This document shows, one piece after another, positions 49,389 through 58,714 of a stretch of DNA of 64,000 nt. Location: NCBI GenBank assembly GCA_963642245.1, contig CAVIFY010000006.1:7436-71435 (forward strand), read 5' to 3'. Each line of letters starts with the position of its first letter. Position 1 is the first letter of the stretch. The notes beneath the pieces are model-generated. The model was not told where the DNA came from and made no database searches. It was given only the letters and a program-made list of their open reading frames with translations. The translations under genes and the position numbers were made by a program. This DNA is from CAG-217 sp963642245 (GTDB taxonomy: Bacteria > Bacillota > Clostridia > Oscillospirales > Acutalibacteraceae).

Positions 49389-50822
49389 TTATACATTGAT
49401 CTCCACATCTACGCCAAGCAGGTCCTTTTCTTTTGCCAGAATGGGGGCCACCACTTCGTTTAAGAAGTCGGCGGTCTGCTCCGGGGCACGGCCCACAAAG
49501 TTCTCCGGCTTTAAGATGGCCAGGATTTCCTCCTTGGTGGTCATAAAGGCCGGGTCCGCAGCAATGCGATCCACCAGATCGTTCTTGCCGCCCTCTACCT
49601 TCACCACTGCACCGGCAGCCATGGAGTGCTGGCGGATCTTCTCATGCAGCTCCTGGCGGTCGCCGCCCTTCTTCACCGCGTCCATCATAATGTTCTCGGT
49701 AGCCATAAAGGGCAGTTCGCTCATCAGGCGGGCGTGGATCACCTTGGGGTACACCACCAGCCCGGAGGTCACATTGATATACAGGTCCAAGATCCCGTCT
49801 GTAGCCAGGAACGCCTCGGCCACGCTGACCCGCTTGTTGGCAGAGTCGTCCAGGGTGCGCTCAAACCACTGGGCAGAGGCTGTCCAGGCCGGGTTCAGCG
49901 CGTCGATCATCACATAGCGGGACAGAGACGCGATCCGCTCGCTGCGCATAGGATTGCGCTTATAAGCCATAGCGGAAGAGCCAATCTGGTTTTTCTCAAA
50001 AGGCTCCTCGATCTCTTTCAGATTTTGCAGCAGCCGCAGGTCGTTGGAGAACTTGCAGCAGCTCTGGGCGATCAGCCCCAGGCAGTTGCACACAATGGTG
50101 TCCAGCTTGCGGGCATAGGTTTGGCCGCTCACCGGGAAGCAGGCCTTAAAGCCCATCTTCTCTGCGATCTTGCGGTCCAGTGCCTTGCACTTCTCGTGGT
50201 CGCCGTCAAACAGCTCCAGAAAGCTGGCCTGGGTGCCGGTGGTGCCCTTGGAGCCCAGCAGCATTAAGGTGTCCAGCACATGGCACACCTCTTCATAATC
50301 CATCACCAGGTCCATCAGCCACAGGGTGGCGCGCTTGCCCACGGTGGTGGGCTGGGCCGGCTGGAAGTGGGTAAAGCCCAGGCAGGGCATATCCTTATAC
50401 TGGTCGGCAAACTTGGCCACGCTGGCAATGGCGTTCACCAGCTTTTTCTTGATCAGCAGCAGGGCCTCCCGCATGGTGATCACATCCGTATTGTCACCCA
50501 CATAGCAGGAGGTGGCGCCCAGGTGGATAATGGGCTTGGCCGTGGGGCACTGCACCCCATAGGCGTACACATGGCTCATGACATCATGGCGTACCTGCTT
50601 CTCCCGCTCCCGGGCCACATCGTAGTTAATGTCCTCGGCGTGGGCTTTCAGCTCATCGATCTGCGCCTGGGTCACATTCAGCCCCAGCTCGTGCTCCGCC
50701 TCTGCCAGGGCGATCCACAGCTTCCGCCAGGTTTTGAACTTAAAATCCGGGGAGTAGATATACTGCATTTCCTTGCTGGCATAGCGGGCGTTAAAGGGAG
50801 AATTATAAGTATCTGTCTGCAT
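49389..50822 (-). CDS. purB: Adenylosuccinate lyase
   Basis: 477 residues. Fumarase/aspartase superfamily: LGATSCYVGDNTD near residue 90, and the signature loop with SSAMAYKRNPMRSE, whose Ser is the catalytic base. It cleaves SAICAR to AICAR and adenylosuccinate to AMP. Its length matches the long bacterial/eukaryotic type. It follows purC with a one-base overlap (ATTAG), so two steps that act one after the other (PurC product is PurB substrate) are coexpressed. Confidence 0.97.
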   Translation of the reverse strand: MQTDTYNSPFNARYASKEMQYIYSPDFKFKTWRKLWIALAEAEHELGLNVTQAQIDELKAHAEDINYDVAREREKQVRHDVMSHVYAYGVQCPTAKPIIHLGATSCYVGDNTDVITMREALLLIKKKLVNAIASVAKFADQYKDMPCLGFTHFQPAQPTTVGKRATLWLMDLVMDYEEVCHVLDTLMLLGSKGTTGTQASFLELFDGDHEKCKALDRKIAEKMGFKACFPVSGQTYARKLDTIVCNCLGLIAQSCCKFSNDLRLLQNLKEIEEPFEKNQIGSSAMAYKRNPMRSERIASLSRYVMIDALNPAWTASAQWFERTLDDSANKRVSVAEAFLATDGILDLYINVTSGLVVYPKVIHARLMSELPFMATENIMMDAVKKGGDRQELHEKIRQHSMAAGAVVKVEGGKNDLVDRIAADPAFMTTKEEILAILKPENFVGRAPEQTADFLNEVVAPILAKEKDLLGVDVEINV

Positions 50823-51532
50823 TAGTCCAGCCCTACTCTCTTCATCATCTCTTTGTATGCGTCCTCAACGCCGCCCAGGTCCCGACGGAAACGGTCCTTG
50901 TCCAGCTTCTCGTGGGTCTTAATGTCCCAAAAACGGCAGGTGTCCGGGCTGATCTCATCTGCCAGCACGATCTGGCCGTCTGCGGTCTTGCCGAACTCCA
51001 GCTTAAAGTCGATCAGCTCTACGCCGATGGAGGCAAAGTATTCTTTCAGCACATCGTTCACCTTAAAGGCCATGGCCTTAATGGTGTCCACATCCTCCTG
51101 GGTGGCAAAGCCGCAGCTGACGGCGTGGTAGCCGTTGATCAGCGGGTCGCCCAGGTCGTCGTCCTTATAGGAGAACTCAATGGACGGCTGGGTAAAGTCC
51201 ATACCCTCTTCCAGGCCCAGGCGCTTGCAGATGGAGCCGGCAGCCCGGTTGCGGATAATGACTTCCAACGGCACGATGGTCACTTTCTTTACAGCGGTCT
51301 CCCGATCGGAAAGTTCCTCCACAAAGTGGGTGGGCACGCCGTGCTTCTCTAAAAGCTGCATTAAGTAGTTGGACATTTTGTTGTTCACAACGCCCTTGCC
51401 CACGATGGTGCCCTTCTTCAGGCCGTTAAAGGCGGTGGCGTCGTCCTTGTAGTCCACGATCACGATGGTGGGATCCTCGGTGGCCCACACCTTCTTGGCC
51501 TTGCCTTCATAAAGCTGTTCTGTCTTATTCAT
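50822..51532 (-). CDS. purC: SAICAR synthase
   Basis: 236 residues, normal length. It joins aspartate to CAIR using ATP in purine synthesis. Motifs: LYEGKAKKVW at the start, DYKDDATAFNG, PLEVIIRNRAAGS and LADEISPDTCRFWD. AGAGGAGAA precedes the ATG. It lies between dapL and purB on the same strand with 47 bases before it and no terminator, so it may be read from the ANTAR/dap promoter as well as from its own. Confidence 0.97.
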   Translation of the reverse strand: MNKTEQLYEGKAKKVWATEDPTIVIVDYKDDATAFNGLKKGTIVGKGVVNNKMSNYLMQLLEKHGVPTHFVEELSDRETAVKKVTIVPLEVIIRNRAAGSICKRLGLEEGMDFTQPSIEFSYKDDDLGDPLINGYHAVSCGFATQEDVDTIKAMAFKVNDVLKEYFASIGVELIDFKLEFGKTADGQIVLADEISPDTCRFWDIKTHEKLDKDRFRRDLGGVEDAYKEMMKRVGLD

Positions 51533-51579
51533 AACGCATTCTCCTCTGCAAAAAGATTGGTAGATTAAAGGGTCTGTTC

Positions 51580-52803
51580 TTATTTGTTCTGGGTAAAGTA
51601 AGCCTTGATCCGCTCCACAGCCTCAACGGTCTTGTCCGCGTTGCCAAAGGCGGTGAGCCGGAAGAAGCCCTCGCCGGAGGGACCGAAGCCGGAACCGGGG
51701 GTGCCCACCACATGGGTCTTGTCCAGCAGCAGATCAAAGAACTCCCAGCTGGTCATGCCCTCCGGCACCTTCAGCCACACATAGGGGGAGTTCACCGCGC
51801 CGTAGCAGGTAAACCCGGCAGCCTGCATACCCTCAAAGATCACCTTGGCGTTCTTCTGATAATAGGCCAGGGTCTCTTTGATCTCTTTCTGCCCCTGCTC
51901 GGTATAGACCGCTTCGGCAGCCCGCTGGGTAATGTAGCTGACGCCGTTAAACTTGGTGGCCTGGCGGCGTGCCCACATGGGGTTCAGGCTCTTGCCCTCA
52001 AACACGCAGGCCTTGGGCACTACGGTGTAGCCGCAGCGCACGCCGGTAAAGCCGGCGGTCTTGGAGAACGAGCGCAGCTCAATGGCGCACTTCTCGGCGC
52101 CCTCGATCTCATAAATGGAGTGGGGCACATCGTCCTCTACAATAAAGGCCTCATAGGCGCTGTCAAAGATGATCAGCGCGTCGTTTGCCAGTGCATAGTC
52201 CACCCACTTTTTCAGCTGCGCTTTGGTGGCGCACATACCGGTGGGGTTGTTGGGGAAGCACAGGTAGATCACATCCGGGGTCTCCTCCGGCAGATCGGGC
52301 ATAAAGTTGTTCTGCTCCGTGCAGGGCATATAGATAAAGTTGCTGTAAAAGCCGTCGGCGTTCTTGTCGCCGCTGCGACCGTCCATGGTGTTGGCGTCCA
52401 CATACACCGGGTACACCGGGTCGCACACAGCGATCTTGTTGTCTACGCTGAACAGGTCGCCGATATTGCCGCAGTCGGACTTGGCGCCGTCGGACAAAAA
52501 GATCTCGTCCTTCTCAATATTGACCCCGCGGGCAGCGTAATCGTGCTGCTGAATGGCGTCCAGGATAAAGTCATAGCCGTGCTCCGGCGGATAGCCGCGG
52601 AAGGTGGCCTCGTTGGCCATCTCGTCCACCGCCTTGTGCATAGCATCGATCACGCTGGGCACCAGCGGACGGGTCACATCGCCGATGGACAGACGGATAA
52701 TATCTGCCTCCGGGTGGGCCTCCTGGTACTCCCGCTGCTTTCTGGCTACTGTTGAAAACAGATAAGAGCTTTCGATCTTAAAAAAGTTTTGGTTGATCTT
52801 CAT
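51580..52803 (-). CDS. dapL: LL-diaminopimelate aminotransferase
   Basis: 407 residues. Class I aminotransferase with the PLP Lys in SFSKTAGFTGVRCGY and the conserved IRLSIGDVTRPL at the N-terminus, which is specific to DapL. It converts tetrahydrodipicolinate directly to LL-DAP, bypassing succinyl or acetyl intermediates, a route found in some Clostridia, plants and Chlamydia. It is followed by purC and preceded by dapF, the next enzyme of the pathway, 23 bases upstream. AGGAGG precedes the ATG. Confidence 0.97.
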   Translation of the reverse strand: MKINQNFFKIESSYLFSTVARKQREYQEAHPEADIIRLSIGDVTRPLVPSVIDAMHKAVDEMANEATFRGYPPEHGYDFILDAIQQHDYAARGVNIEKDEIFLSDGAKSDCGNIGDLFSVDNKIAVCDPVYPVYVDANTMDGRSGDKNADGFYSNFIYMPCTEQNNFMPDLPEETPDVIYLCFPNNPTGMCATKAQLKKWVDYALANDALIIFDSAYEAFIVEDDVPHSIYEIEGAEKCAIELRSFSKTAGFTGVRCGYTVVPKACVFEGKSLNPMWARRQATKFNGVSYITQRAAEAVYTEQGQKEIKETLAYYQKNAKVIFEGMQAAGFTCYGAVNSPYVWLKVPEGMTSWEFFDLLLDKTHVVGTPGSGFGPSGEGFFRLTAFGNADKTVEAVERIKAYFTQNK

Positions 52804-52826
52804 TATTCTAAAAAACCTCCTGTGTT

Positions 52827-53672
52827 TTATAGATCTATCTTGCCGCTAAAGACGGTGGTGGCCGGGCCGGTCATTCTGACGCTATCCTCCGCCTTGCCGC
52901 TCCAGCTGATCTGCAAGTCGCCGCCCAGCAGATGAACAGTCACCCGGTGGTCCACATAGCCCCCCAGGATCGCTGCCACCGCCGTGGCGCAGGCGCCGGT
53001 GCCGCAGGCCAGGGTCTCCCCGGAGCCGCGCTCCCACACCCGCATTTCAATATTCTGCCGGTCCTGCACAAAGGCAAACTCCGTGTTGGTCCGATCCGGG
53101 AAGCAGGGGTGGTGCTCAAACAGCGGTCCCACCCGCTCCAGGGGGAACTCCCGGGGCGAGCGGTCAATGAATACCACCGCGTGGGGGTTGCCCATAGAAA
53201 CGCAAGTCATTTTATACACCGTATCGTGTACGGTAATAGGTACATCCACCGGCGGATCGCAGTCCGTCACCACCGGAATGACCGCCGGGTCTAAGATCGG
53301 CGCGCCCATATCCACACTGGCGCCCACGGCCACGCCGTCCTGCACCTGAATATCAATGGTCTTGACCGCACCCATAGACGCAATGGTCACGGTGGTCTTG
53401 TCCGTCAGCTTGTGGTCGTACACATATTTTGCCACGCAGCGGATCCCGTTGCCGCACATAGCGCCCCGGGAGCCGTCCGCATTGTACATTACCATTTCAA
53501 AATCGGCGGTCTTCCCTTTCTCAATAAGAATGATGCCGTCGCCGCCGATGCCAAAGTGCCGGTCGGAAAGCCGCACCGCCAGCCGGGAGGCCAGGTCCCG
53601 GTCCATAGGCCGCTGGGTACAATCAAAATAAATATAGTCGTTGCCGCAGCCGTGCATCTTGGTAAATTCCAT
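52827..53672 (-). CDS. dapF: Diaminopimelate epimerase
   Basis: 281 residues. Two-base epimerase with catalytic Cys pair in CGNGIRCVAKYVYD (about 73) and ETLACGTGACA (about 221). It turns LL-DAP into meso-DAP for lysine and peptidoglycan. The N-terminus FTKMHGCGNDYIYFD is typical. Gene order ANTAR protein, dapF, dapL on the same strand with gaps of 18 and 23 bases indicates one transcript. Confidence 0.97.
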   Translation of the reverse strand: MEFTKMHGCGNDYIYFDCTQRPMDRDLASRLAVRLSDRHFGIGGDGIILIEKGKTADFEMVMYNADGSRGAMCGNGIRCVAKYVYDHKLTDKTTVTIASMGAVKTIDIQVQDGVAVGASVDMGAPILDPAVIPVVTDCDPPVDVPITVHDTVYKMTCVSMGNPHAVVFIDRSPREFPLERVGPLFEHHPCFPDRTNTEFAFVQDRQNIEMRVWERGSGETLACGTGACATAVAAILGGYVDHRVTVHLLGGDLQISWSGKAEDSVRMTGPATTVFSGKIDL

Positions 53673-53690
53673 CAGAAAGCCGTCCTTTCG

Positions 53691-54206
53691 TTAGCGAAAA
53701 TCGTTGATGATCTTTTGGGCCAGGTCCGTGATCTTCAGCCCGGTGCGCATACTCTCCTTTTGGAGAAAGCGGTGGGCTTGCAGCTCCGTCATATCCCGGG
53801 TGTTCATCAGCACCAGCTTGGCGTTGGAGATCAGGTCCTCGTCCGCCTCCTTGCGGCGGGTAAAGCTGCTTTTGCTGGAGGCCAGCACCGCCACCGTCTG
53901 CAAAAACTCCTGCCGATCCAGGGGCAGGGTCAAGGTGATCAGGTTGCCCATATATTCTGTTTTGCCGTTTCTGGACAGCGCCACCACATCAAAGTCCGCA
54001 GGCAGCTGCTCGGCCAAAGTACCGGCGCCCATATCCCGCAGCAAAGAGGCACAGATGATCACGCCGGCGTCCTTCTCACCGGCGGCGCCCAACGCGCTGG
54101 AACCCAGGGCACAAATGTGCGACACCCGGAACCCCTCGCCAACCAGCAAGGCACGCAGGCGCAGTGCCACCTCTTTGTTCGGGTACGCAATAATGATGTC
54201 CTTCAT
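53691..54206 (-). CDS. ANTAR-domain RNA-binding regulator with pseudo-receiver
   Basis: 171 residues from the ATG at 54206 (GGGAGCGG upstream); longer in-frame starts lie across the promoter. The C-terminal 50 residues are an ANTAR domain (AKLVLMNTRDMTELQAHRFL), which binds paired RNA hairpins to block terminators. The N-terminal domain has a receiver-like fold pattern but no acidic pair at the end of strand 1 (IIIAYPNKE), no Asp after strand 3 (VIICASLL) and no conserved Lys, so phosphorylation is unlikely. Being first in a dapF-dapL-purC-purB run, it might control these genes or glutamine/nitrogen genes elsewhere. Confidence 0.88.
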   Translation of the reverse strand: MKDIIIAYPNKEVALRLRALLVGEGFRVSHICALGSSALGAAGEKDAGVIICASLLRDMGAGTLAEQLPADFDVVALSRNGKTEYMGNLITLTLPLDRQEFLQTVAVLASSKSSFTRRKEADEDLISNAKLVLMNTRDMTELQAHRFLQKESMRTGLKITDLAQKIINDFR

Positions 54207-54239
54207 CTTCCGCTCCCGTTCCCCCATTAGATAAAAGTT

Positions 54240-54269
54240 ATTATACCATATAAATACGCCCCGGTTCAA
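54240..54269 (-). promoter_or_regulatory. Promoter of the ANTAR/dap/pur operon
   Basis: TTGAAC (54269-54264), 18-bp spacer, TATAAT (54245-54240) on the minus strand. Confidence 0.75.
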
Positions 54270-54337
54270 TACAAAATGTGCACAGTTGCGCCCCACGGGG
54301 GCAAAAATTTTTGTCTATTCTTTACAGTCCGGGAGAT

Positions 54338-54433
54338 TTGTAACAATATACACAAAAATGCGACAGATTTTACAAATTCTTGTAACAAACTATACGAAAA
54401 TCCCTTGATTGACCGGTGCCGATGTGGTAAAAT
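54338..54433 (+). promoter_or_regulatory. glg operon promoter with upstream TTGTAACAA repeats
   Basis: TTGATT at 54405-54410, 17-bp spacer, TAAAAT at 54428-54433. Upstream, the palindrome-like 9-mer TTGTAACAA occurs at 54338-54346 and 54380-54388, exactly 42 bp apart, and the second copy forms TTACAA-attc-TTGTAA (54370-54385). Candidate operator or activator sites. Confidence 0.6.
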
Positions 54434-54472
54434 GAGAATGACTACAACCGAACCGAAAAGGGAGATGATAGA

Positions 54473-56353
54473 ATGGAACAACTTAAAGAAGAATATCAGC
54501 TGCCGGTCTACCTCTTCCACGAGGGCAAAAACTATGAAGCATACCGTTTCTTCGGCGTTCATAAAATAAAAAAAGGCACCTACGCCTTTCGCGTGTGGGC
54601 ACCCCACGCGGTCAGCGTGGCTGTGGCCGGTGACTTTAACGATTGGTCCGAGACGGCGAACCCCATGACCCCCATTGCACCGGAGATCTGGGAAGCGGTG
54701 GTGGACGGCGTGTCCAAGTATGACTGCTACAAATACGCCATTCAAACGGCGGACGGCCGCCTGCTGATGAAAGCGGACCCCTACGCCGTGCACCAGGAGA
54801 CCAGACCGGGCACCGCCTCCAAGGTCTACGACCTGCCCACCTATAAGTGGACGGACAGCGACTGGTTCGCCCGGCAAAAAGAGACCTCTGTGCTGGACAA
54901 ACCGGTGAATATCTATGAAATTCACTTTGGCTCCTGGAAGCAGCACGAGGACGGCACATTCCTCACCTACCGGGAAATGGCAGATGAGCTGGTGCCCTAT
55001 GTAAAGGATATGGGCTACACCCACATTGAGATGATGCCCATTATGGAGTACCCCTTTGACGGCTCCTGGGGCTACCAGGTCACCGGGTACTTTGCCCCCA
55101 CCTCCCGCTACGGGGTGCCGGAGGACTTGATGTACTTTATGGACACCTGCCACAAGGCGGGGATCGGCGTGATCCTGGACTGGGTGCCTGCCCACTTCCC
55201 CAAGGACGCCCACGGGCTGTATGAATTCGACGGGGGCTGCACCTACGAGTACAGCGACCTGAAAAAAGGCGAGCACAAGGAATGGGGCACCCGGGTCTTT
55301 GACTACGGCAAAAACGAGGTGCGTTCTTTCCTCATCAGCTCTGCCCTGTACTGGGCCGACCTGTTCCACTTTGACGGTATTCGGGTGGACGCGGTAGCCA
55401 GTATGCTGTACCTGGACTACGGCAGAGAGCCGGGGGAATGGACCCCCAATAAGGACGGCGGCAACGAGAACTACGAGGCGGTGGACTTCTTCCGCCAGCT
55501 GAACAGCGCGGTGCTCACCCGCCACCCGTCTATGATGATGATCGCCGAGGAGTCCACGGCCTGGCCCATGATCACCATGCCCCCGGATGTGGGCGGCCTG
55601 GGCTTCAACTTTAAGTGGAATATGGGCTGGATGAACGATATGCTCCGGTATATGAGCCTGGACCCGCTGTTCCGCAAGGGCAACCACGACTGCATTACCT
55701 TTAGCTTTTTCTACGCCTTTAGCGAGAACTTTGTGCTGCCCATCAGCCACGACGAGGTGGTGCACGGCAAGTGCTCCCTCATTGGCAAAATGCCCGGCGA
55801 ATACGACGACAAATTCAGCAGTATGCGCCTGTTCTTTGCCTATATGATGGCCCACCCGGGCAAAAAGCTGCTGTTTATGGGCAGCGAGTTCGGCCAATTC
55901 AAGGAATGGGCATACAAAGAGGGGCTGGACTGGCTGCTGCTGGATTACGAAAAGCACCGCCAGCTGCAAGCCTTCTCTAAGGAACTGAACCACTTTTATA
56001 CCGCGCACCCGGCGCTGTGGCAAATTGATTACAGCTGGGAGGGGTTCCAGTGGATCAGCTCCGACGACAACAGCAATTCCGTCATTGCTTTCCGCCGCAT
56101 TGACCGGGACGGCAAGGACCTGATCACGGTATTCAACTTTACCCCCAACGATCACGAGGACTACCGCATCGGCGTGCCGGAAAAGGGCACCTACAAGGTG
56201 GTGCTGGACACGGCGCTGAAGAAGTACGGCGGCACCAAGCCCCGGCTCAGCGGCACCTACAAGACCAAGAAGATCCCTATGCACAATATGGAGCAAAGCA
56301 TCAGCCTGAAACTCAGCGGACTGTCTGCCTTGTATCTTGAGAAAATAAAGTAA
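54473..56353 (+). CDS. glgB: 1,4-alpha-glucan branching enzyme
   Basis: 626 residues. An N-terminal CBM48 domain (about 25-110, AGDFNDWSETANPM) precedes a GH13 barrel with nucleophile Asp in GIRVDAVASM, acid Glu in MIAEEST, and SHDEVVHG; the C-terminal beta domain ends near residue 620. It makes alpha-1,6 branches in glycogen. It lacks the long N1 domain of enterobacterial enzymes. First gene of a four-gene glycogen synthesis operon; GGGAGATG precedes the ATG and glgC follows after 11 bases. Confidence 0.97.
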   Translation: MEQLKEEYQLPVYLFHEGKNYEAYRFFGVHKIKKGTYAFRVWAPHAVSVAVAGDFNDWSETANPMTPIAPEIWEAVVDGVSKYDCYKYAIQTADGRLLMKADPYAVHQETRPGTASKVYDLPTYKWTDSDWFARQKETSVLDKPVNIYEIHFGSWKQHEDGTFLTYREMADELVPYVKDMGYTHIEMMPIMEYPFDGSWGYQVTGYFAPTSRYGVPEDLMYFMDTCHKAGIGVILDWVPAHFPKDAHGLYEFDGGCTYEYSDLKKGEHKEWGTRVFDYGKNEVRSFLISSALYWADLFHFDGIRVDAVASMLYLDYGREPGEWTPNKDGGNENYEAVDFFRQLNSAVLTRHPSMMMIAEESTAWPMITMPPDVGGLGFNFKWNMGWMNDMLRYMSLDPLFRKGNHDCITFSFFYAFSENFVLPISHDEVVHGKCSLIGKMPGEYDDKFSSMRLFFAYMMAHPGKKLLFMGSEFGQFKEWAYKEGLDWLLLDYEKHRQLQAFSKELNHFYTAHPALWQIDYSWEGFQWISSDDNSNSVIAFRRIDRDGKDLITVFNFTPNDHEDYRIGVPEKGTYKVVLDTALKKYGGTKPRLSGTYKTKKIPMHNMEQSISLKLSGLSALYLEKIK

Positions 56354-56364
56354 GGAGAACCACT

Positions 56365-57573
56365 ATGGCACACAAAACAAATGTTGTTGCAATGCTGCTG
56401 GCCGGCGGCCAGGGCAGCCGACTGGGCGTGCTCACCAAGAACATTGCCAAGCCTGCCGTACCCTACGGCGGCAACTACCGTATCATCGACTTTCCGCTGT
56501 CCAACTGCGTCAACAGCGGTATTTACACCGTGGGCGTGCTCACCCAGTACCAGCCGCTGGAGCTGAACGACTATCTGGGCAACGGCCAGCCCTGGGACCT
56601 GGACCGCCAAAACGGCGGCGTACATATCCTCTCCCCTTATGAGGCCATCGGCGGCGCCGAATGGTACAAGGGCACGGCCAACGCCATTTACCAAAACATC
56701 AATTTTATTGAGAAGTACGACCCGGAATATGTGGTGGTACTCTCCGGCGACCACATCTACAAGATGAACTACGCCAAGATGATCGACTTCCACAAAAAGC
56801 ACAATGCGGACTGCACCATCGCCGTGCTGGAGGTGCCGTGGGAGGAGGCCTCCCGCTTTGGTATCCTGGCCACCGACGAGGACGACCGCATTTACGAATT
56901 TGCCGAGAAACCGGCCGAGCCCAAGAGCAACAAAGCCTCTATGGGCGTGTATGTATTCAGCTGGAGCAAGCTGCGCCAGTACCTGGAGCTGGACGAGGCA
57001 GACCCCAACTCTGCCAACGACTTTGGCAAGAATGTGATCCCCGCCATGCTGAACGCCGGCGAGCGGCTGTTTGCCTATCCCTTCTCCGGCTACTGGAAAG
57101 ATGTGGGCACCATTGACAGCCTGTGGGAGGCCAACCTGGATATTATCAATCCCAATGTGGACCTGGATCTGTCTGACAAAAGCTGGCGCATTTACAGCCG
57201 CAACCCCATGGCGCCGCCCCACTATATCGGCAAAGGCGCGGTGGTGGAGAACAGCTCCATCAGCGAGGGCTGCGAGATCGAGGGCAATGTGGATTACAGC
57301 GTGATCTCCTCCAATGTGACCATTGAGGCCGGTGCCGATGTGCGTTACAGCGTGGTCATGCCCGGCGCGCATATTGAAAAGGGCGCCAAGGTGTATTATT
57401 CCATCGTGGCCGAGGACGCCGTCATCCGGGCAAACGCCAAGGTAGGCGAAATTCCCGAGCAGCTGCAAAACCCGGCAGACTGGGGCATTGCGGTGATCGG
57501 CGCCGGGGCTACCGTCACCGGCAAAAGGGACATTGCGCCCGGCGAAATGATCAAAAGCGGCGAGGAGGTATAA
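56365..57573 (+). CDS. glgC: Glucose-1-phosphate adenylyltransferase, catalytic subunit
   Basis: 402 residues. Nucleotidyltransferase domain with LLAGGQGSRLGVLT and the KPAVPYGG loop (AKPAVPYGGNYRIID), active-site Asp in VVVLSGDHIYKM and a C-terminal left-handed beta-helix. It forms ADP-glucose, the glycogen precursor. In Firmicutes it works with the non-catalytic GlgD encoded 2 bases downstream. AAGGAG precedes the ATG. Confidence 0.97.
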   Translation: MAHKTNVVAMLLAGGQGSRLGVLTKNIAKPAVPYGGNYRIIDFPLSNCVNSGIYTVGVLTQYQPLELNDYLGNGQPWDLDRQNGGVHILSPYEAIGGAEWYKGTANAIYQNINFIEKYDPEYVVVLSGDHIYKMNYAKMIDFHKKHNADCTIAVLEVPWEEASRFGILATDEDDRIYEFAEKPAEPKSNKASMGVYVFSWSKLRQYLELDEADPNSANDFGKNVIPAMLNAGERLFAYPFSGYWKDVGTIDSLWEANLDIINPNVDLDLSDKSWRIYSRNPMAPPHYIGKGAVVENSSISEGCEIEGNVDYSVISSNVTIEAGADVRYSVVMPGAHIEKGAKVYYSIVAEDAVIRANAKVGEIPEQLQNPADWGIAVIGAGATVTGKRDIAPGEMIKSGEEV

Positions 57574-57575
57574 GC

Positions 57576-58700
57576 ATGAACGGAAAATCTGTACTGGGCA
57601 TTATCTTTGCCAATATTCATGAGGAGGCGCTGGACACCTTAACGGCGCAGCGCACCATGGGCTCCGTGCCCTTCTGCTCCCGCTACCGGCTCATTGACTT
57701 TCCCCTGTCCAACATGGTGGAGAGCGGCATTACCAAGATCGGCGTGATCACCAACGCCAACTTCCGCTCCCTGATGGACCATGTGGGCACCGGCAAACCC
57801 TGGGACCTGAGCCGCAAGAACGACGGGCTGTACCTGCTGCCCCCCTTCTCCGTCAACTCCGCTACCATGTGGGGCAACCGGATCGACGCCATTTTCGGCA
57901 ACATTCAGTTCCTGAACCAGTCCAACCAGGACTATGTGCTGATGAGCGACTGCAACCAGGTGCTGAATATGGACTACGAAAAGCTGTTTGACGCCCACGA
58001 GCAAAGCGGCGCCGATGTGACCATCGTTGGTGTGCACGGCGAAATGCCCACCCATGTAGGCTCCGTTCTGGTGTTCGACCAGGTGGCAGAGGACGGCCGC
58101 ATTACCGGTATGAGCCTGTGCCCGGAGGGGCAGGGAGAGGTCTTTTACAGCTGCAACATCGTGCTGATGCAAAAGGCGCTGTTTGAGTCCCTGGTCACCG
58201 CCGCCCACAGCAAAAACGAGATCTCTTTCCAGCGCAATGTGCTGCTGAAGAATGTAGATAACCTGAAGATCCACGCCTATGACGCCAGCGACTGCTTTGT
58301 GGGCACCATTCAGTCCCTGCAAAGCTATTATGACATCTCCATGCGGGTGCTGGAGAAAGAGAACCGCCGCCGTCTGTTCAACCCGGATAAGCCCATCTCT
58401 ACCAAAGAGCGGGACGATATGCCCTCCCTGTACGGCCCGGACTCCGTCACCAAGAACTCCCTGGTAGCCGACGGCTGCATTATCGACGGCGCAGTCGAGA
58501 ACTGCATTATCTTTAAGGGGGTCAAGATCGGCAAGGGCGCCGTGGTCAAGGACTCCATCCTGATGCAGGACACGGTGATCGGCGACAATGCCAAGGTCAA
58601 CTGCGTGATCGCAGATAAAGATGTATCCATCAAGCACTCGGTAGAGCTGAGCGGTGCGCCCAACTTCCCGGTGTATCTCAGCAAAAAAACCAGAATTTAA
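57576..58700 (+). CDS. glgD: GlgD, regulatory subunit of ADP-glucose pyrophosphorylase
   Basis: 374 residues. Same fold as GlgC, but the GGGxGT-type nucleotide loop is replaced by LGIIFANIHEEALDTL and the SGDH-type Asp is DCN, so it is not expected to catalyse. It should form a mixed complex with GlgC and modulate its activity, as known in Bacillus relatives. It begins 2 bases after glgC and is followed by glgA. Confidence 0.96.
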   Translation: MNGKSVLGIIFANIHEEALDTLTAQRTMGSVPFCSRYRLIDFPLSNMVESGITKIGVITNANFRSLMDHVGTGKPWDLSRKNDGLYLLPPFSVNSATMWGNRIDAIFGNIQFLNQSNQDYVLMSDCNQVLNMDYEKLFDAHEQSGADVTIVGVHGEMPTHVGSVLVFDQVAEDGRITGMSLCPEGQGEVFYSCNIVLMQKALFESLVTAAHSKNEISFQRNVLLKNVDNLKIHAYDASDCFVGTIQSLQSYYDISMRVLEKENRRRLFNPDKPISTKERDDMPSLYGPDSVTKNSLVADGCIIDGAVENCIIFKGVKIGKGAVVKDSILMQDTVIGDNAKVNCVIADKDVSIKHSVELSGAPNFPVYLSKKTRI

Positions 58701-58714
58701 GGAGGCAAAATACC

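Noticed and set aside
52827..53672. Possible class of D-amino-acid genes shared with dat/alr
   Set aside because: dapF and dapL are standard DAP pathway genes, 15 kb away on a different transcript, so they were not merged with the D-amino-acid operon.
54266..56296. Long antisense open frame (676 codons) opposite glgB
   Set aside because: The glgB reading has complete domain and catalytic motifs. The antisense product is His/Val/Gly-rich low-information sequence, typical of the mirror of GC-rich coding DNA, and has no ribosome binding site.
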